Part shown: positions 11,915 to 24,279 of the stretch, piece after piece
Numbering within the stretch: the first letter of the stretch is position 1
Layout: each line of letters starts with the position of its first letter
Assembly: GCF_027580225.2 (NCBI RefSeq)
Contig: NC_073340.2
Location: 35,312,001 to 35,376,000, forward strand
Direction of reading: 5' to 3'
DNA length: 64,000 nt
From: Misgurnus anguillicaudatus
Taxonomy: Eukaryota > Chordata > Actinopteri > Cypriniformes > Cobitidae
Program-made: the position numbers and the translations under genes
Notes under the pieces: model-generated
Told to the model about the DNA's origin: nothing
Databases searched by the model: none
The model's input: only the letters and a program-made list of their open reading frames with translations

Positions 11915-12320
11915 GTAGTGATGGAAAACATCCACAGGTTGAGAATCAGGAACCCTATAACAGTTTTTTCCAGACTTGCAGTTTTTGGCGGGACATTCAC
12001 GACGCCCATGTCCGCACATATGCTTAAATGCAACTTAAATAAGTCTCAGCGGAGCGCGTCGACTGACACCATGGGTGTTTGTACAAAGATAGTGATAAAC
12101 GCAATGTGCAAACATCTATTTGTGGTGGCCAATTTTAATTTGTGGCGGACTAAGGAATAAATAAATGTATGGGAATGTACAACAACGCTCTCACTTGTAT
12201 GATGTCAAAGAGGTAGCGCCAAAATAATGACATGCCTATAATCCCGCCCACTGCGAAGTGATACTAAACTCGATGGAAAAGCTAACCACGCCAAAGTGAG
12301 GTGAGCTGACACGACCCAAC
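11915..12320. repeat. Truncated inverted copy of the 14655-15419 element
   Basis: This segment (from GATGGAAAACATCCACAGG to GTCGTGTCAGCTCACC read on the other strand) is the reverse complement of about 14697-15113, with roughly 90% identity by eye. Its termini are missing. Confidence 0.8.
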
Positions 12321-12388
12321 ATTGTTACGAGAACATTGTACTGAAAGCATGAAATTTAAACCGTTATAATACAAGATACACATAGTAG

Positions 12389-13111
12389 TAGGGATGTGCG
12401 ATAATTTGCATGTGATTGTCATTGCGCGTCTCGTTGGTGAAGCCGGTTCCTTGATTAGGAGTAAATCGGTATCAGCTGCTTTCAGATGGAGTGGCATTTA
12501 CTACACAAAGTTGTAGTTCACTGACAAGCTGGGTCATATCGCAGGCGAAAATTAAAGGGGACAGAGAATGAAAAACCATTTTTACCTTGTCTTTGTTGAA
12601 TAATAGTAGTCTACCCGCATTCACGAACATACAAAAGGTGCTAGACATGCTAAACATCTCAGTCTCATAGAAATTCCTCTTTTAGAAATGTCAGCCAGAA
12701 AATAGCCCAATCTGAAAAACTGATGCTTATGACATCAGACATCTCACTGCCCCTCCACTTTAAAATAATTGGCTACAGTAATGAGATTGCAAGTTAAGCC
12801 AAATAGGTGCAAAACCACTTGTTTAAAATCCCAACCCTAAACAAGCTATCTGCGAGTGGTTTTTAGGAAGCTTCTAAGGCAATACAGACCCAAACAAAAA
12901 AAATGTTGTATACATGTCACATCACAGAACAAGGATAAATACCCCGTTCAATCAGTCTATGTCACCTTTAATGCAAAGTTGCCCCTGTTTTTAGTGAACT
13001 ATGGCTTTGTGTAGTAAATGCTGCTCCGTCTGAAAGCAGCTGATACAGATTTACTGGCTTCACCGACGAGATGCGCAATGACAATCACATGCAAATTATC
13101 GCGCATCCCTA
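12389..13111. mobile_element. Foldback hAT-type MITE with 8-bp target duplication
   Basis: Ends TAGGGATGTGCGATAATTTG and CAAATTATCGCGCATCCCTA are inverted, and the complementarity runs about 150 bp inward (through the CATTTACTACACAAAG region), so the element can fold on itself. The 8-bp direct repeat CATAGTAG flanks it perfectly (12381-12388, 13112-13119), which is the hAT hallmark. No transposase. Confidence 0.92.
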
Positions 13112-13174
13112 CATAGTAGTTGTTAAGCAGATAAAAACATAAAGATGATGAATAGGTCATGTGGCTATGCATGG

Positions 13175-13177
<3 letters not shown>

Positions 13178-13211
<34 letters not shown>
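13178..13211. repeat. AT dinucleotide microsatellite
   Basis: About 16 uninterrupted AT units. Confidence 0.95.
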
Positions 13212-13215
<4 letters not shown>

Positions 13216-14654
13216 AATAATCACTTAGGGTGTACTCGCTTTTGTTGCCAGCTTTTCTGACGTTAATGGTTGTATGTAAAGTTATTTTCAGAGGACAGTA
13301 AATCTATACTGCTATACAAGAAGCACATTGACTACTCTAAAATATATCCACATTTCATTTCTATAGTATTGTCCCTTGAGAAGATTATATTAAAATATTT
13401 GCTGAAATGTGAGGGGTGTACTCACTTTAAAGACATACTGTATTGAGATGAAGCTCATAAAATCATGTTCAGGTCATTTCACCCTTAGGACCATATTTTC
13501 ATAACATTTAAGCATCTTTTCCTTCTAAATTCCCATTACTGTGATAATTTGAAGCTTTTATTTTTTAGGGGTTTTATTTGTGCAACTCCCATTAATCTCA
13601 AGAGTAATTCTCACTGGACTCTCATTACGATAACAGAGGAATTTTTAACTGCAAGTTATTTTATTTATAGCAGAATAAATTAAAGGCAATATAGTATTTA
13701 TCCACTTCACAATGTAAATATTATATCCTGTAATTATTTTTGTTCACATTACATTACATTTTTGCTGGCAAAAAGAGAGAGAGAGAGAAATGTGGTTAAC
13801 TGTGCAGATAATAAAGTGAATGGTCTTAAAAATAAGCTGTTTCTGTAAGCAAAATTTTTATTGCTGGAGATATAACCCAGACATGTTCTGCAAAGGTTTC
13901 ACAAGTGTCTTATTTTTGTACCATGCATCGCCCTTTGATTGAGCTGAACCTCACTATAACAACAAGCAATTCAAAAACACCTCACTAAGGAAACATTGAG
14001 ACACTGCAAAGGAGTTAATGGTTCCTCTGGGGGTGTCAGACTATCAGTACATCCCAGGTGTTTGTATTCTGCATGTTTATACTGTAGGCAGAATGAACGG
14101 CCGTCCCACATCACGGCTCTATATGGAGCAGAACAGTAGCTGTGCTAATATTAGTCTTCTGCATGTCAAGCTGACCACAGTCATGACATTTCTCCACAGT
14201 CACTGAGACACAGGACGTCTGGGGACAACACAACCCTGTTTACTTTCAAGAAAACAAAATTAAAATGTACTTCATTTACAGTAAATAAGAAAATTAAATT
14301 ATACACATCTGCCATTATGCACTTTTTCATATTCATATGCATACTTTATACAATAAATGTATCAAGCATTACACTACATGTCATACTGTGTAAAGTCATG
14401 TACATGAATAAGAAAACTGAAACATTTACCAATCAAACCAAATTTCTCATGTGTCAAACATCATTCTATTTGACTTCCAAGCATATTAAATACATTTCTA
14501 ATGCCGCACAATATGTAAGATTTTGCATTAAAATATCCAAAAACAACAAGGACAGTGTTATATATTTTGTTGTTCACATGTGTATTATTATCCCAAATGC
14601 TTGAATTCAGAGAATTTACACTTTCGAACACTGTAACACACCAATTGTCAGTAA
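13216..14654. other. Non-coding psd intron sequence
   Basis: AT-rich sequence with scattered short open frames and no recognised protein, RNA or element end. Confidence 0.5.
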
Positions 14655-15419
14655 ATGGCGCTTTTCCATTGCATAGTACCCCACGGTTTAGTTTAGTTTA
14701 GTTTGGGTCGTGTCAGCTCACCTCACTTTGGCGTGGTTAGCTTTTCCATCGAGTTTAGTATCACTTCACAGTGGGTGGGATTATAGGCGTGTCGTTATAT
14801 TGGCGCTACCTCTTTGACATCATACAAGTGAGAGCGTTGTTGTACATTCCTATACATTTATTTATTTCTTAGTCCGCCTCAAAAATAAAATTGGCCGACA
14901 CAAATAGATGTTTGCACATTGCGTTTATCACTATCTTTGTACAAACACTTATGGCGTAAGTCGACGCGCTCTGCTGAGGCTTATTTAAGTTGCATTTAAG
15001 CATATGTGTGGACATGCGCGTCGCGAATGTGCCACCAAAAACTGCAAGTCTGGAAAAAAACTGTTATAGTGTTCCTGATTCTCAACCTGTGGATGTTTTC
15101 CATCACTAGAAGGGAGTTTGGGAACTTATAGCAGAGCACAGATGACAACAGGTTTACTCGATAAAGCGCAAACTAGCATAGAGGTAAAGTTAATCTTTTA
15201 CATTATGCTAGTAGTGACGATTCTCTCAGACAATCAGTGATCTACAGTGCTTTCGCGTCACGTTTTGGTATCAGCTCGGCTCGCTTGGAACCCCAACCGA
15301 GGTGGTACTTAAAGAAAAACATTGGGTACTACATACTCCACCCAGCGGAAAAGCCCCCAAAATTAAGCTTACCCGACCCAAACCAAACCATGGGGTAATT
15401 TGCTATGGAAAAGCGCCAT
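14655..15419. mobile_element. 765-bp MITE with ATGGCGCTTTTCCAT ends
   Basis: Inverted ends ATGGCGCTTTTCCAT and CTATGGAAAAGCGCCAT; the subterminal regions (GTTTAGTTTAGTTTGGGTCG and CCGACCCAAACCAAACC) are also inverted. A clear target duplication is not visible. A truncated copy sits in the opposite orientation at 11915-12320. Non-coding. Confidence 0.82.
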
Positions 15420-15459
15420 AACACCCCTGCCCAAGTCAATGGGGTCACATCCAGTTTAC

Positions 15460-15530
15460 GTTAACATTTATGCATTTGGCAAACCCTTTTACCAACGCGA
15501 TTTACAATGCATTATTAGATATACATTTTT
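15460..15530 (-). repeat. SINE 3' tail fragment
   Basis: The wording ACATTTATGCATTTGGCAAA then ACGCGATTTACAATGCATTA is the reverse complement of the conserved tail of fish tRNA-derived SINEs (compare the intact copy at 50118-50262). Only the tail is present. Confidence 0.6.
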
Positions 15531-15878
15531 ATCAGATATACATTATTACATCGGTTTTTGCTTTTGCTGTCCTATTTTGTCAAGAAATCCTCCTTAAAGT
15601 TACACGGTGCACCTTTATACTAAAGTAAGTCATGACAGTAATGTTCACACGCAAATTAAACCACAGGGTTTTTAGCACTTTACTATGGCTCGATGAACAA
15701 ATACATTTGCCTTGAATTTTAAAAAGCACATTAAGTCAGACAGCTATAGAGACAACTCTATGTGAATGAACAGCATCTCTCTTTATCTCTCGGTTTGGCT
15801 GTCATCCACTATTTCACAACACATAAGATATTTCTGTCACCGACACACACACTACAAAATCTCAAATGCTTTCTATAG

Positions 15879-16783
15879 GGGTGATTCTCACGAAACCATT
15901 GAAACACCACGGCACTAATGATTTGAGCTTTAAAATGTGTAATATAGTAACATTAAAAAGCATCAGAATTAACACAATACTGTGTTCTACCTTGCACAAT
16001 GTGTGGTTTCAACATAAGAATTTATAATTGGAAATTTTATCTCATTTTCTGCTGAAATTCTCATTACCGCAATGTGTCATAACATGCGTTATGTTGTAAT
16101 TTAATCAAATTAACAAAAAAATATTAAGAAAAAAATAAATGGATGTCTTGCTAGACTACTTTAGATGACAGAAAAAATATTTACTGAATATTCATGTGTA
16201 ATAATAATGAAGAAAAATTAGGAAAATTATGTTTCCATGCCTGATGTTCTCATCCTCCGCAACACTTTTTGAGAACAGTTTAAGCACACATACAGAATTT
16301 TAATAAAGTTTGATTTTGAGTGACCAAGCACTTGGACCAGTTAATTCAAGATGGCTACCAGTTAAGATCATTTTTTACAGTTAATTTAAAATATTGTCTT
16401 GTCGTGTACGCATTCTGACATTTTGATTATCATTACCGCAACAGATACTTATTAAATGTTAATTTAATTAATAGAAGCATAATACTTTGATTTTAAATGC
16501 ATGTGCAGAATCTCCAAATTATGTTCTTTCAGGTTTGTCATGTCATTTTGAAAATATGTCAGTGTTGATGTTTTCTGACTGTTGCGGTAATGAGATTTTT
16601 AGGACTAATTTTTTAAATTATGTTACAAAAAGTGTAAAATGATAAGTAAAAGTTTTTAAATTAATGTTCCCATTTACTCCAGACTTTGTTTTTCAATGTC
16701 TGGTGGGAAAAAAAGTAAAGTCAAGCAATTTTTACATTTTCATGCTTGACATTTTTAAAACCAATTTTTCGTGAGAATCACCC
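15879..16783. mobile_element. GGGTGATTC family transposon, copy 1 (905 bp)
   Basis: Perfectly delimited by ends GGGTGATTCTCACGAAA and TTTCGTGAGAATCACCC and by the 4-bp direct repeat ATAG at 15875-15878 and 16784-16787. It has no open frame above 60 codons. Three conserved ATTACCGCAA motifs sit inside (16063-16072 and 16432-16441 direct, 16582-16591 inverted). Copies 2 and 3 lie at 50279-51198 (opposite orientation) and 58724-63155. Superfamily not assigned. Confidence 0.93.
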
Positions 16784-16787
16784 ATAG

Positions 16788-19063
16788 AGCAGGTTGCAAC
16801 AGGTAATGTGGGAGGAGTTTCACATCTGACATTATAAAACTAGACTACTGTATTGAGTCCAACACACTTGGAGAACTGCCATGTCTCAAGAATCACAATA
16901 CAGTACTAACATAACAAATATTAACATGCAGTATGCATGCCAGGAAATGAATATGAATATGAATATGCACGTCAATTATTAACCACCCTTGTACTCTAGA
17001 GGAGAAACGCGTGTGTGTACGAGCCGTGACTTGCCCTCATTTCTGAAATATTTTACCAACTGATGAATTGTTTACACTTCTGGACATCTCCCTCATAAAG
17101 TAGTATGCTGATCCTTTGTTTATTAAATGAGATTTGTATATGATGCAGTCTTAATGATGCGGTTGTGTACTTGATGATGTTGCTAGAGTCAAAAAAGCCC
17201 ACCCAAATTTCTATAACAGCACTGCAAGTTTTTTCATTCACCAGGTGAAATAATAAGTTCAGTTATGAGTTCAGAAAATATAAAAGCACATCTCAACAGC
17301 ATTATTTATGAGTTTAATACTTATATATAAAAAATTTAAATACCTTTAGAAACCTGATACATGAATATAAAATTGAACTAATGTGCACTCAGTTGCAGAA
17401 ATAATGGCTGTTCGGCTCTGGCTTTAAATGTGAACCATTCAATACGTCAGAACTAGCTGTTTGATAAACCATAACTAATCATTTCATTCCCACATCAGTT
17501 CTACGCTGTCAAAAAGATGGATGAGTTGGGTGATGGAGGTGACTTTCATTTCAAACCTCTCCAAATTACCATAATAATACAGTCAGTCCTCGGATCAGTG
17601 TCAGTAATTGTTGAACCAATTTAAAACAATCTACAATTAAAGTTTGGTGACCAAAGATCGCCATGTAACTTTTACTAGTGTATATGTTTATATCTCTAGG
17701 TTTGTATATTAAAACCTAAATAAATGCAGAACTCAAAAAAATAACATTGACTGAAGGTCTGCATGAGTTTTGGTTTTTAGCAAAAATTTGTGCAGGTCTG
17801 ATTTCCTATTAAAAAAAAAATGAACTGAATATTAACACAATTTTAACAAACTGTACTGTATGCCCATGCATGTTAATTATAGGTCTGAGCTTTAAAAAAA
17901 CAACATATCATCCCATTTACTTTCTTGATAGGCGATACATTCCTTAATTAAAAAGTCTTATAATAAACAATTATTGGTACATATTTAAGTCTTAATCAAA
18001 ATAACCGGCCGCAGTATGTCCACGAGGGTCTGACGCAATTTTCGGCGGATTTTTGAAACCCTACCTAGTACATTGTATGCGTAGGTCGCGCATGTGCCTT
18101 TAGTTGAATGTAGTCCAGGGGATGCATTGCATTTTTTCGCAATGTGCATGCATGCGTCAAACATCTGTGTGCATGTACGAGTCAAATAAACTAGACCGTG
18201 CGTGTTTGTTCGCATACATGTAAAAACACAACAATACTCCGGGCGTAAGTCTCTAAAACAACATTGTTTCTGCTGACAGCATGTCTTGCTTCTCTCCAAC
18301 ATATTTATTCTGTTATGCAACGTCAAATTCCCACAATCCAGTCTGGATCCAGTTTCCAGTGGATAAGACGCACTCATTTTTTTCCTAACCGAATGTCCTG
18401 TTTCACTCAGAAATATATCAAATAACAGAAGTATAATGGGTTGTGAGTGATGTTAAAAATGCATCATGCATCAGTGTGTAAGTGTGTGGAAAAGATTAGA
18501 AATAAGAAGACAAAAATAGTATGTGCTGATGTCAGCCAATGTCTCTCTCTCTCTCTCTCGCTACAGACCTACTTTCTCCACTACTTAATAGGATTTATAT
18601 TCTTCAGTCGGTGATACACAAACACACACCTGCAGGTCTGAGCCAAGCTCTTCCATTAACACGGTTAATCTGAGACTGTCCGGGGGCAAACACACCCTTT
18701 CCACACCTTCATATCCATCTGTTTCTCACTTCCTATTGGGTGAATCTCGAAAACATGTCCTGGTCACATTACCTACCAAAATCAAAATGTACAAGATAAT
18801 AAACTATTTTTTAGCTTGAAACAAATGCAGTACTTCTACGCTCATCAATAAATCAGATTAGCCTAAAGTGTAGGCTTTTGTCATGATTTACTCACCTTCA
18901 CGTCGATTAAAACCTGTATGACTTTTTTTATCTCTGTGGAACACAAAATTAATTTCATTTATTGAATAAATCTTGAGGTTTTAATTGGGTTTAAGTGCTG
19001 ACATTGATTGAAAACAACCTAGCGATTTGACAATAAAATCATGCAGCTTGTCTTGTGTGACCC
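16788..19063. other. Non-coding psd intron sequence
   Basis: Mostly unremarkable AT-rich DNA. A TC run lies at 18541-18560. About 18870-18960 reads GTCATGATTTACTCACCTTC, like the end region of a common cyprinid TTAA-type element. The 130-codon minus-strand frame at 17985-18377 has no recognisable domain. Confidence 0.45.
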
Positions 19064-19851
19064 GAACATCCCTACTGAAAAGAACAGCTAAAACCAGCCT
19101 AAGCTGTTTGGCTGGTTTTAGCTGGTCTCCCAGGCTGGTTTTAGCAGGTTAAACTGGTGTAGCAGGTTTGTTTTAGAGGTATTTTGGATACTTTAGCTGG
19201 TCAGGCTGAATACTTAGCCAGTATGGATAAGCTGGTTGGCTAGTCTTAGCTGGTTTAAGATGGAAGTAGCTGGTTTTAGATGGTCATTTCAGCCTGGCAA
19301 AGTTGGTTAAGCTTGTCAAGCTGGTCTCCCAGCCTGGTTTTAGCAGGTTAAACTGGTGTAGCAGTCTTGTTTTAAAGGGGTTTTGGATACTTTAGCTGGT
19401 CAGGCTGAAAACTTAGCCAGTATGGCTAAGCTGGTTGGCTAGTCTTAGCTGGTTTAAGATGGTCCTTTCAGCCTGGCAAAGTTGGTTAAGCTTGTCAGCT
19501 GGTCTTCAATCCTGGTTTTAGCTGATTAAACTGGTGTAGCAGGCTTGTTTTAGAGGGGTTGTGGACACTTTTTAGCTGGTCAGGCTGGAAGCTTGGTCAG
19601 CTTGGCTAAGATGGTTGGCTGGTCTTAGCTGGTTTAAGATGGTCCTTCCAGTCTTGCAAAGCTGGTTAAGCTCGTCAAGCTGGTCTTTCAGCCTGGTCAA
19701 GCTGGTGGGTCAGCGGGTCTCCTAGCCTGACCATCTAGACAAGTGGCCAAAAAGAGCCTTCTACACCAGCTTAACCAGCTAAAACCAGACAGGGAGGCCA
19801 GCTAAAGTCAGCCAACCAGCATACCAGTATTTGTTTTCAGTAGGGATGTTC
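19064..19851. repeat. AGCTGGT minisatellite inside inverted ends
   Basis: Degenerate tandem units of about 200 bp (phrases AGCAGGTTAAACTGGTGTAG, TTTTGGATACTTTAGCTGG and GCTAAGCTGGTTGGC recur three to four times) lie between perfect 18-bp inverted ends, GAACATCCCTACTGAAAA and its complement. This is best read as a mobile element whose interior expanded as a minisatellite. A smaller relative is at 6029-6620. Confidence 0.85.
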
Positions 19852-19892
19852 TTGACAAGTTGTCCAATTTTGATTTGTTGCCTGTATGTTGC

Positions 19893-20150
19893 ATAGACTG
19901 TAGAAAAAGATGGATGACACAACATCGCCTTCCTCCATTGTAATGAATTGAGGCCAAAAATGTCCGAACATGGTCGCCGCCATGTTACCTAAAAACGTCA
20001 GTTTGGAGCCAAGGCATTCGCAAAGCAATCGTCCGTGGAGCTAGAGGCGGAGCCGCGGGATCAAACTTCTGCCCAAACGCTCATGCGACCAATTCAACAA
20101 TGCCAATCATAACGAACGCACCGTGCTTCTATGAAAGTCACATCACCGCA
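19893..20150. repeat. CATAGACTGTA-type repeat, copy 1
   Basis: Shares AAAACGTCAGTTTGGAGC, GAATCGTCC/CAATCGTCC and GGAGGCGGAGCCGCG wording with 34915-35515 in the same orientation. Termini are not clear in this copy. Confidence 0.75.
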
Positions 20151-21121
20151 AGCAGTGTCAGCGTCACATTTTTAATGATGCACGACATGTCTTGAGATGG
20201 GAATATCCAATCTGTCATGCATGTATCCGATTCATATCTGATTTATTTCCACATATGAATCGGAATCTATGTGCTTTTTTCCTGCTTCATGTGGGTCAAC
20301 TAATTTGTGCTACATGAAGGGAACAAAAATTTAGTCACTTCAAACAGGCAGTGTAAATGCAGCCTTAGATTCGTTTAATTCTCAAGAGTTCACACATACA
20401 CAAACATCACACACACACACACACACACTACATGTTTTCTAGACTAGCAATGATGTCAATCTCTAGGGTCATAAAGTAACCTGAAGCCAATCAAAGTGTG
20501 AGTGCATATTATAAATACTGTTAGCAAAAAAATAAATCTGCATCTGCACAACAACAAACAACCACATACATGCTTTCAGACATAAAATTCCCCCGAAATC
20601 TAAACCCATGAACATGAATAAACACACAAACAGCAATAGTGTAATTAAGCCCTCATGGCGCACAAGGTCCAGTCGTCCACTTTAAAAACTAACACAATTA
20701 TCCACTTAACTTGGCGCCGCAATGAAATACAGTCACGCAAAAGACTATTCACAAAAGCACTTACAAAGTATTTACACTCAGGATCGCAAATGAGACGTAA
20801 CACGGGACAATATCAAGCCTCTTGATGAATCACATTTCAAACTCAAATCGATTCAAAATACAGTGTACATCATGCCGCAGACGTTTCAATGTAAAAGGTC
20901 ACTAATATTCTTTAATCAATTTAAGGTCAGTAAATACTAAGAACAAGTTCTCTATCAAACACCTGGAGATGAGGAAGACCGCATCTTTCATTTTGTCAAC
21001 ATGAGGTGAGATGAGTAATGAAGACTGCAAAGCTGACAGATTAAATTTATGCAAATTAATCTAGCAGGACCTGTACAGTTGTATGCCTGTAGACATAGTT
21101 AAGGCATGCTCACACGCCCGG
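20151..21121. other. Non-coding psd intron sequence
   Basis: AT-rich, with a CA run at about 20407-20428; nothing else recognised. Confidence 0.5.
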
Positions 21122-22335
21122 TAGTGTTCATTTCGTCACACGAGACGAGACGAGACGAAATGTGTTCATCAACAACCTTTTTTTCCATGACTAAGACGAG
21201 ACGATGACGAGACTGCACCAATGTCCAAAAACCCTGACTAAGACTAAATTAACATGCATTTTTGTTGACGAAAAAAGACGAGAAATGTTTTGCATAAAAT
21301 AAAAACTAAGATAAAATCTCTCTTCATTTTCGTCTACAATCGTCTCTACTACATTTTATGCAATGAGGTCATATTTAAATGTGAATTCATTCATAAAAAG
21401 ACTGCGTGCTCTTATTATGAAAATGCGCGTCTGTCATAACTCCAAGCGAGCTCGCACTGCTAAGTGTTCACAATATATCATCCGTTTGCAGTTTTAGTCC
21501 ACAAACATATTACATATGAGAAATATTGATATCCTCCGTTGTTTCCATCGGATTTTGTATCAAATAATCTTCATATGGTTTTTCAACAATTGCACACGCA
21601 GCGATTCTACTATTGAAAAGGCATATGCGATCAGGTCAGTAAGAGTCTCATGTGTAAAATGAGCCCACACACATTATGATTAATATTTCACAAACAGCTA
21701 AAAAGTTTAGTGTTATGCAGCATTGTGTTGATGTTTTTGTGTCGTATTCTCGTGCACCTGTTGTCTTCAGTAACTTAGACGGCTTGGCTTTCTGATCCAC
21801 ATTCGCTATTTACCAACATTGTTAGTGTACCTAACATTATTCAAGTATTCTGAATGTACAGTATATTATGAGGACAAAAGCTTATTATAAGTTACTGATC
21901 GCTGTTTGGGTGCTTTCCTATCGCGCATCATTGAATGAATGGTGACGCAATTTACACGCGGTAGAGATACGCCACAGCCATTAACAAAGTTGCATTCAAC
22001 AAAAATCATTCAACAAGTGTATTTTGTCAGGTGATTATGACATTTAACCAATATTTGAGATGTGTGTAACACTATTTGACTGAAATGGTTATCAGAAATA
22101 ATCTCAGAAATAATTTATTTAAAAAAGACAATATATTAAGTCTTCTTTTGACTAAAATTAGACTAAAATGACGGGACTTTTAGTCGACAAAAACTTGACT
22201 AAGATACCTTGAGTTGTCTTTTGACTAAAACTAGACTAAAATGATGAGACTTTTAGTTGACTAAAACTTGACTAACAAAAAAAGATATGCACAAGACTAA
22301 GACTAAATTAAAAATAGGTGACAAAATTAACACTA
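21122..22335. mobile_element. 1.2-kb non-autonomous DNA transposon, hAT-like
   Basis: Ends TAGTGTTCATTTCGTCA and TGACAAAATTAACACTA are inverted with few mismatches. The flanks (ACGCCCGG and ATACCTGG) match at 5 of 8 positions, all differences being transitions, compatible with an old 8-bp duplication. GACTAAAA/TTTTAGTC phrases recur near the right end and GAGACGAGACGA near the left. No coding capacity. Confidence 0.8.
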
Positions 22336-24279
22336 ATACCTGGGTATGTAGGTAACGGATCTGAAAGCTTGATGTTTATTATGTGACTAGCTGCATTTCC
22401 ATTACCTTTTGAATTGAGCAAATTGACATTGCGAATTGTAAATACGGGGAATGCAAACACATCAATTTCTGCAATTAAAAGAATAATGGAAACACAGCTA
22501 CTGTTTATATCCACTCTCAACTTCAGCGTGTCACTATCCCAGATTACCCTAAATAATAGTTGTGCTCGAATTCATGCCGCGAGGTGCAGACCGATCAGTT
22601 TATGATATTAAATAACCGTGAGATAGATATATAGGCATATTAAAGAGAAGTCTGTTCCTGGATCGCTCTCGTGTTACATGAATGTCCTACACACCTAATA
22701 AACCACAAATTTATAATTACAATGAACTCTATTGTGCTGACACAACATATCTTCCGGTCTTCAAAACAATCGCATCATATTGATGTAATCGTACTCGGGT
22801 ATGGTTCGGTACAGTTTTCTGTACAGGGTAAATACTCGCCCTTCCTGCAATATCAGGTGGAGGATCATGAAAGCTTCACCATCTGCACTTCCATCGGTTG
22901 TGCCCGCACATTTGCATGAAATTGAACTCTGCTCAATGTCACATCACCTGGGAAGTCACAGATAAACCAGAACATCGATGAATCCTTCAGGAAAACAAAC
23001 CTCATCAAACATACCTGTAGCATAACACCCTGATGTATATTTCTTTAATGTATATTTAATGTCATGATGCATTTCAGAGCTAAATTAAACGATTGAACGA
23101 TTGGTTTCATTTGGAGACAGATGGAGCGAGTGGGAGAAAGTGTGTGAATGAAAACCTATGAAAGGTTATTGAGGGTGTGAAGGAGAAAGAAGCATCTCGT
23201 GTGGGTTGCAGGCGGAAAAATGACAGAGAGGTTTTCATGACGGCTCACTTTCTCAGGCCCGATTAAAAGCGTGTTACAGTAGAGGACGACAGGCAGAGAT
23301 CGGATATTATGAATCCAGCATCTCTGTGCACATGTAAACTAGTGGTTAACCAGTAAAAGGCTTTTAATGGCTGATAGTGATATCTAAAGCCCAGGGCAGT
23401 CTCTTTAGCGTATGTTGTTTTAGCTGAGTTTTCACTGGCAGGGTCACATATGGACCTTTATCAAATGTGCATATTTTTCTAGCACAACATCTAATCTTCA
23501 TAATGTGATAATATGACAGGCTGCCTGGCTTTGAGAGGTCATGCGATGGGTTTGCATCGGGATAACATCTCTGTTTCCTCAAGCTTTCTGAAAGCTTAGA
23601 CAGCACCAACTAATGAAGACAAAACATCATTGCTGGCCTTCAGACAGACAGCACACTCCACAACCTTTTATTTGCTCAATTTCATCACTCTCCGTTTCCT
23701 CCATTTGAAGCCTCTGTCTGTCACTTTTTTCTCCTTTCTCGGTATGTTAAAAGATGCACCATTTGTATCCCACAACGATAGATCCTGCAGCTCTGTAATT
23801 CATCATTCTTAAGGCATCAGATGACTTTCTTAGGACAACATCTGCTCTAACCGCCATTAACAGACAGATAGCGGGGCTTTAAATCTCTTTAACACAGAAC
23901 TAATTAAGGTAGAGCTGTTGAATGAGATTAAACCAGACCTAACAGAGTTTAACATGTTCAAAGAGCATGAGATTACAGGAACGATCTGCTGCTCAGGGCA
24001 CGGCACGATATTGAATTAAAGAATTAGTCTTAATGATTGGGTTGGTATTTGAATTAAATACGGTCACACCCCTAAAAATGTTGAATTGGAATAATAGAGG
24101 GAGGAACTGTAATTCAAATAAAACACACATACATTAAATCTTAGTCATTCAACACAACAAAACGGGTAGTAATAGAAAACTTTTAGCGCACAAGAAAAAA
24201 CATCAAAAATATGGATATTTTATGATATTTGTTTCCTTCTAAAGACTTTGTGGTCAATTATAGCATTCTGATAAACTGC
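22336..24279. other. Non-coding psd intron sequence
   Basis: AT-rich; short open frames without recognisable products. No boundary, RNA gene or repeat identified. Confidence 0.5.

Noticed and set aside
17985..18377. 130-codon minus-strand frame rich in Cys
   Set aside because: No domain, no splice context, no neighbouring exons; within the range expected by chance in 64 kb.
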